Positions 14,953-16,365 of a stretch of 16,365 nt of DNA are shown in pieces. Position 1 is the first letter of the stretch. The number at the start of each line of letters is the position of its first letter. A program made the position numbers and the translations under genes. This DNA comes from Pseudomonadota bacterium (GTDB taxonomy: Bacteria; Pseudomonadota; Gammaproteobacteria; Burkholderiales; Gallionellaceae), in assembly GCA_021847165.1 (NCBI GenBank), contig JAJZUH010000029.1:1-16365 (forward strand), given 5' to 3'. The notes beneath the pieces are model-generated. The model was not told where the DNA came from, made no database searches, and saw only the letters and a list, made by a program, of their open reading frames with translations.

Positions 14953-15972
14953 TTAATGCGCGGCAGGCAACTCGGCGGCACTGACGCCCGAACCTGCCTG
15001 CTCTTGCACAGCGGCCACCACCGGTGCCGAGGCGGCAATCACTCCCGATGCCGCATCCAGGGGATCGCCGGTCTCGGCATCGATATTGACGCTGCCGCCG
15101 TCCTGCGATGCCGCTTCTTCGGCCCGCTTGTTCATCACGATGATGCTGATGCGCCGGTTGATCGGATTGAGCGGTTGCGCCTTGTCGAACAGCACGGCAG
15201 ACGACAGCCCGACGACGCGCACGATCTTCCCTTCCGCCAATCCACCGGTGATCAATTCGCGGCGTGACGCATTGGCGCGATCGGCCGACAGTTCCCAGTT
15301 GCTGTAATGCCTGTCCGCCGTCACATAGGGTTGCGCATCGGTGTGGCCGGACAGGCTGACCTTGTTCGGCATGTCGTTCAGCATCTTGCCGATCTCGTGC
15401 AGGATATCCTTGGTGTACGGCTCCAGCTCCGAGCTCCCGCTCTGGAACATCGGGCGGTTCTTTTCGTCCACGATCTGCACCCGCAACCCTTCGCTGGTCA
15501 GGTCGAGCAGTATCTGGTTCTTGTATTTCTTCAGCTTGATGTCGGTATCGATCGCCTTCTCGATATTGGCCTTGAGCTCCTTGAGCTTTTCCAGCTCTCT
15601 TTTCCTTTCCAGCCGCTCGAACTCTTCCTGCGTCGCCTTGAGGTTGATCACTTTCTTTTCCGGCAACAGCTCGCCCGATTTGACCTGCCCCGTGCTGCGC
15701 GTGAGATCCTGCCCGCCCCCCTTGATGATGCTGGAACTGTCGCCACTGCCCGCGCCGCCCATCAGGGCGACTTTCAGCGGGGTCTTGAAGTATTCCGAAA
15801 TACCCTGGAGATCCCCCTTGGCGGTCGAGCCCAATAGCCACATGAGCAGGAAGAACGCCATCATCGCCGTGACGAAGTCCGCATAGGCGATCTTCCACGC
15901 GCCGCCGTGATGGCCGCCCGCCACTTTCTTGATGCGTTTGATGACGATAGGTCGTTTATCTTCGTTCGCCAT
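14953..15972 (-). CDS. motB: Flagellar motor stator protein MotB
   Basis: MotB forms, with MotA, the ion-driven stator and anchors it to peptidoglycan. The 339-residue product has a basic cytoplasmic N terminus (about 1-26), a single membrane helix (about 28-48) with the essential proton-carrying Asp32 in AYADFVTAMMAFFLLMW, a charged helical linker (about 105-150, LERKRELEKLKELKANIEKA) that includes the plug/coiled-coil region, and an OmpA-like peptidoglycan-binding domain (about 160-282) with LSGHTDAQPY (206-215), WELSADRANASRREL (226-240) and NRRISIIV (272-279). A 55-residue alanine-rich tail follows. The membrane helix looks like the H+-type. The ATG at 15972 has only a weak upstream site, 33 bp after motA, suggesting coupled translation. 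Confidence 0.97.
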   Translation of the reverse strand: MANEDKRPIVIKRIKKVAGGHHGGAWKIAYADFVTAMMAFFLLMWLLGSTAKGDLQGISEYFKTPLKVALMGGAGSGDSSSIIKGGGQDLTRSTGQVKSGELLPEKKVINLKATQEEFERLERKRELEKLKELKANIEKAIDTDIKLKKYKNQILLDLTSEGLRVQIVDEKNRPMFQSGSSELEPYTKDILHEIGKMLNDMPNKVSLSGHTDAQPYVTADRHYSNWELSADRANASRRELITGGLAEGKIVRVVGLSSAVLFDKAQPLNPINRRISIIVMNKRAEEAASQDGGSVNIDAETGDPLDAASGVIAASAPVVAAVQEQAGSGVSAAELPAAH

Positions 15973-16005
15973 GGCTGTGGACTATCGATCTTGTTATCGG
16001 AGCAA

Positions 16006-16365
16006 TCATCGTTTCTGCTTGACGTGCTCTTCCAGTTCGGCGAAACCGGGACGTTCGGTCGAATTCAGCGCCTTGCGCCCGAATTCGACCGCCATCGCCG
16101 GCGCATAGCCATTGAGGTTTGCCAGCAGGACGACCTTGATGGCCTGGAGCATCTTGCTGCCCTCCTCGGCCTTCTGTTCAAGCAGGCCGGCCAGCGGCCC
16201 GACGAAGCCGTATGCCAGCAGAATGCCGAGGAAGGTTCCGACCAGCGCATGCGCGATCAGCATGCCCAGTTCTGCCGGAGGAATGCCGACCGACTCCATG
16301 GTATGCACCACCCCCATCACGGCGGCGACGATACCGAAGGCCGGCATGCCGTCGCCGAGCTTGGC
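16006..16365 (-). CDS. motA: Flagellar motor stator protein MotA, C-terminal part (5' end outside the window)
   Basis: Membrane subunit of the stator, contacting the rotor FliG and forming the proton channel with MotB. Only the last 119 residues are visible; the frame enters the window as AKLGDGMPAFGIVAAVMGVVHTM, which is the conserved start of the third membrane helix region of MotA. The fourth helix is in the segment LIAHALVGTFLGILLAYGFVGPLA, followed by the cytoplasmic tail (LNGYAPAMAVEFGRKALNSTERPGF). The internal ATG at 16347 is part of this conserved stretch and not a start. The stop is 33 bp before motB. Confidence 0.97.
   Translation of the reverse strand, partial: AKLGDGMPAFGIVAAVMGVVHTMESVGIPPAELGMLIAHALVGTFLGILLAYGFVGPLAGLLEQKAEEGSKMLQAIKVVLLANLNGYAPAMAVEFGRKALNSTERPGFAELEEHVKQKR

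Noticed and set aside
15994..16001. TCCGATAA box between motA and motB resembling the sigma-28 -10 element
   Set aside because: The nearest -35-like TCAAG is two bases too far, and the 33-bp motA-motB gap suggests co-transcription.
1..16365. CRISPR array, tRNA/rRNA genes, insertion sequence or prophage genes
   Set aside because: No spaced direct repeats of CRISPR type, no tRNA-like cloverleaf or rRNA segments, and no transposase or integrase reading frame were seen on either strand.

Overview
The window is a densely packed flagellar motor, chemotaxis and flagellar-export gene cluster, and every gene I can support lies on the minus strand. It looks chromosomal and comes from a Gram-negative, flagellated, GC-rich bacterium. 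CheZ, an H+-type MotA/MotB pair, two CheV proteins, CheY with the enterobacterial residue numbering and the che-flhB-flhA gene order point to Betaproteobacteria. A Gallionellaceae/Nitrosomonadales-like host is a guess from overall flavour and cannot be proved from the sequence alone.

In the direction of transcription (high to low coordinates) the layout is: motA (5' end outside the window), motB, two paralogous membrane chemoreceptors with a periplasmic CxxCH (c-type heme) sensor, a third membrane chemoreceptor with a helical periplasmic domain, a 242-bp leader with inverted repeats, two tandem cheV genes, cheY, cheZ, a 180-bp cheZ-cheA spacer with unusual repeat content, cheA, a soluble chemoreceptor with a C-terminal zinc-binding CZB domain, cheR, a receiver-less cheB, flhB, and the first 155 codons of flhA. 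Most gaps are under 80 bp, cheR and cheB overlap by 4 nt, and no strong terminator is visible, so the genes may be largely co-transcribed.

Together the genes encode a nearly complete signalling chain. The receptors (two probable heme/redox sensors, one helical-bundle sensor, one cytoplasmic zinc sensor) feed CheA through the CheW-like halves of the CheV proteins. CheA phosphorylates CheY, which acts on the flagellar switch, and CheZ removes the phosphate. CheR and CheB adjust receptor methylation, MotA/MotB power rotation, and FlhB/FlhA belong to the flagellar export gate. No stand-alone cheW or cheD is present here.

The points most worth a second look are: (1) a 32-codon reading frame directly after cheZ that repeats the CheY-binding tail of CheZ (LLESLGF-stop), with only synonymous differences; (2) an array of degenerate 7-bp repeats in both orientations just after it; (3) a CheB consisting only of the methylesterase domain; (4) a repeated-motif and inverted-repeat leader in front of the tandem cheV genes; (5) a heme-receptor pair whose second member shares a nearly identical signalling-tip DNA segment with the neighbouring non-heme receptor.
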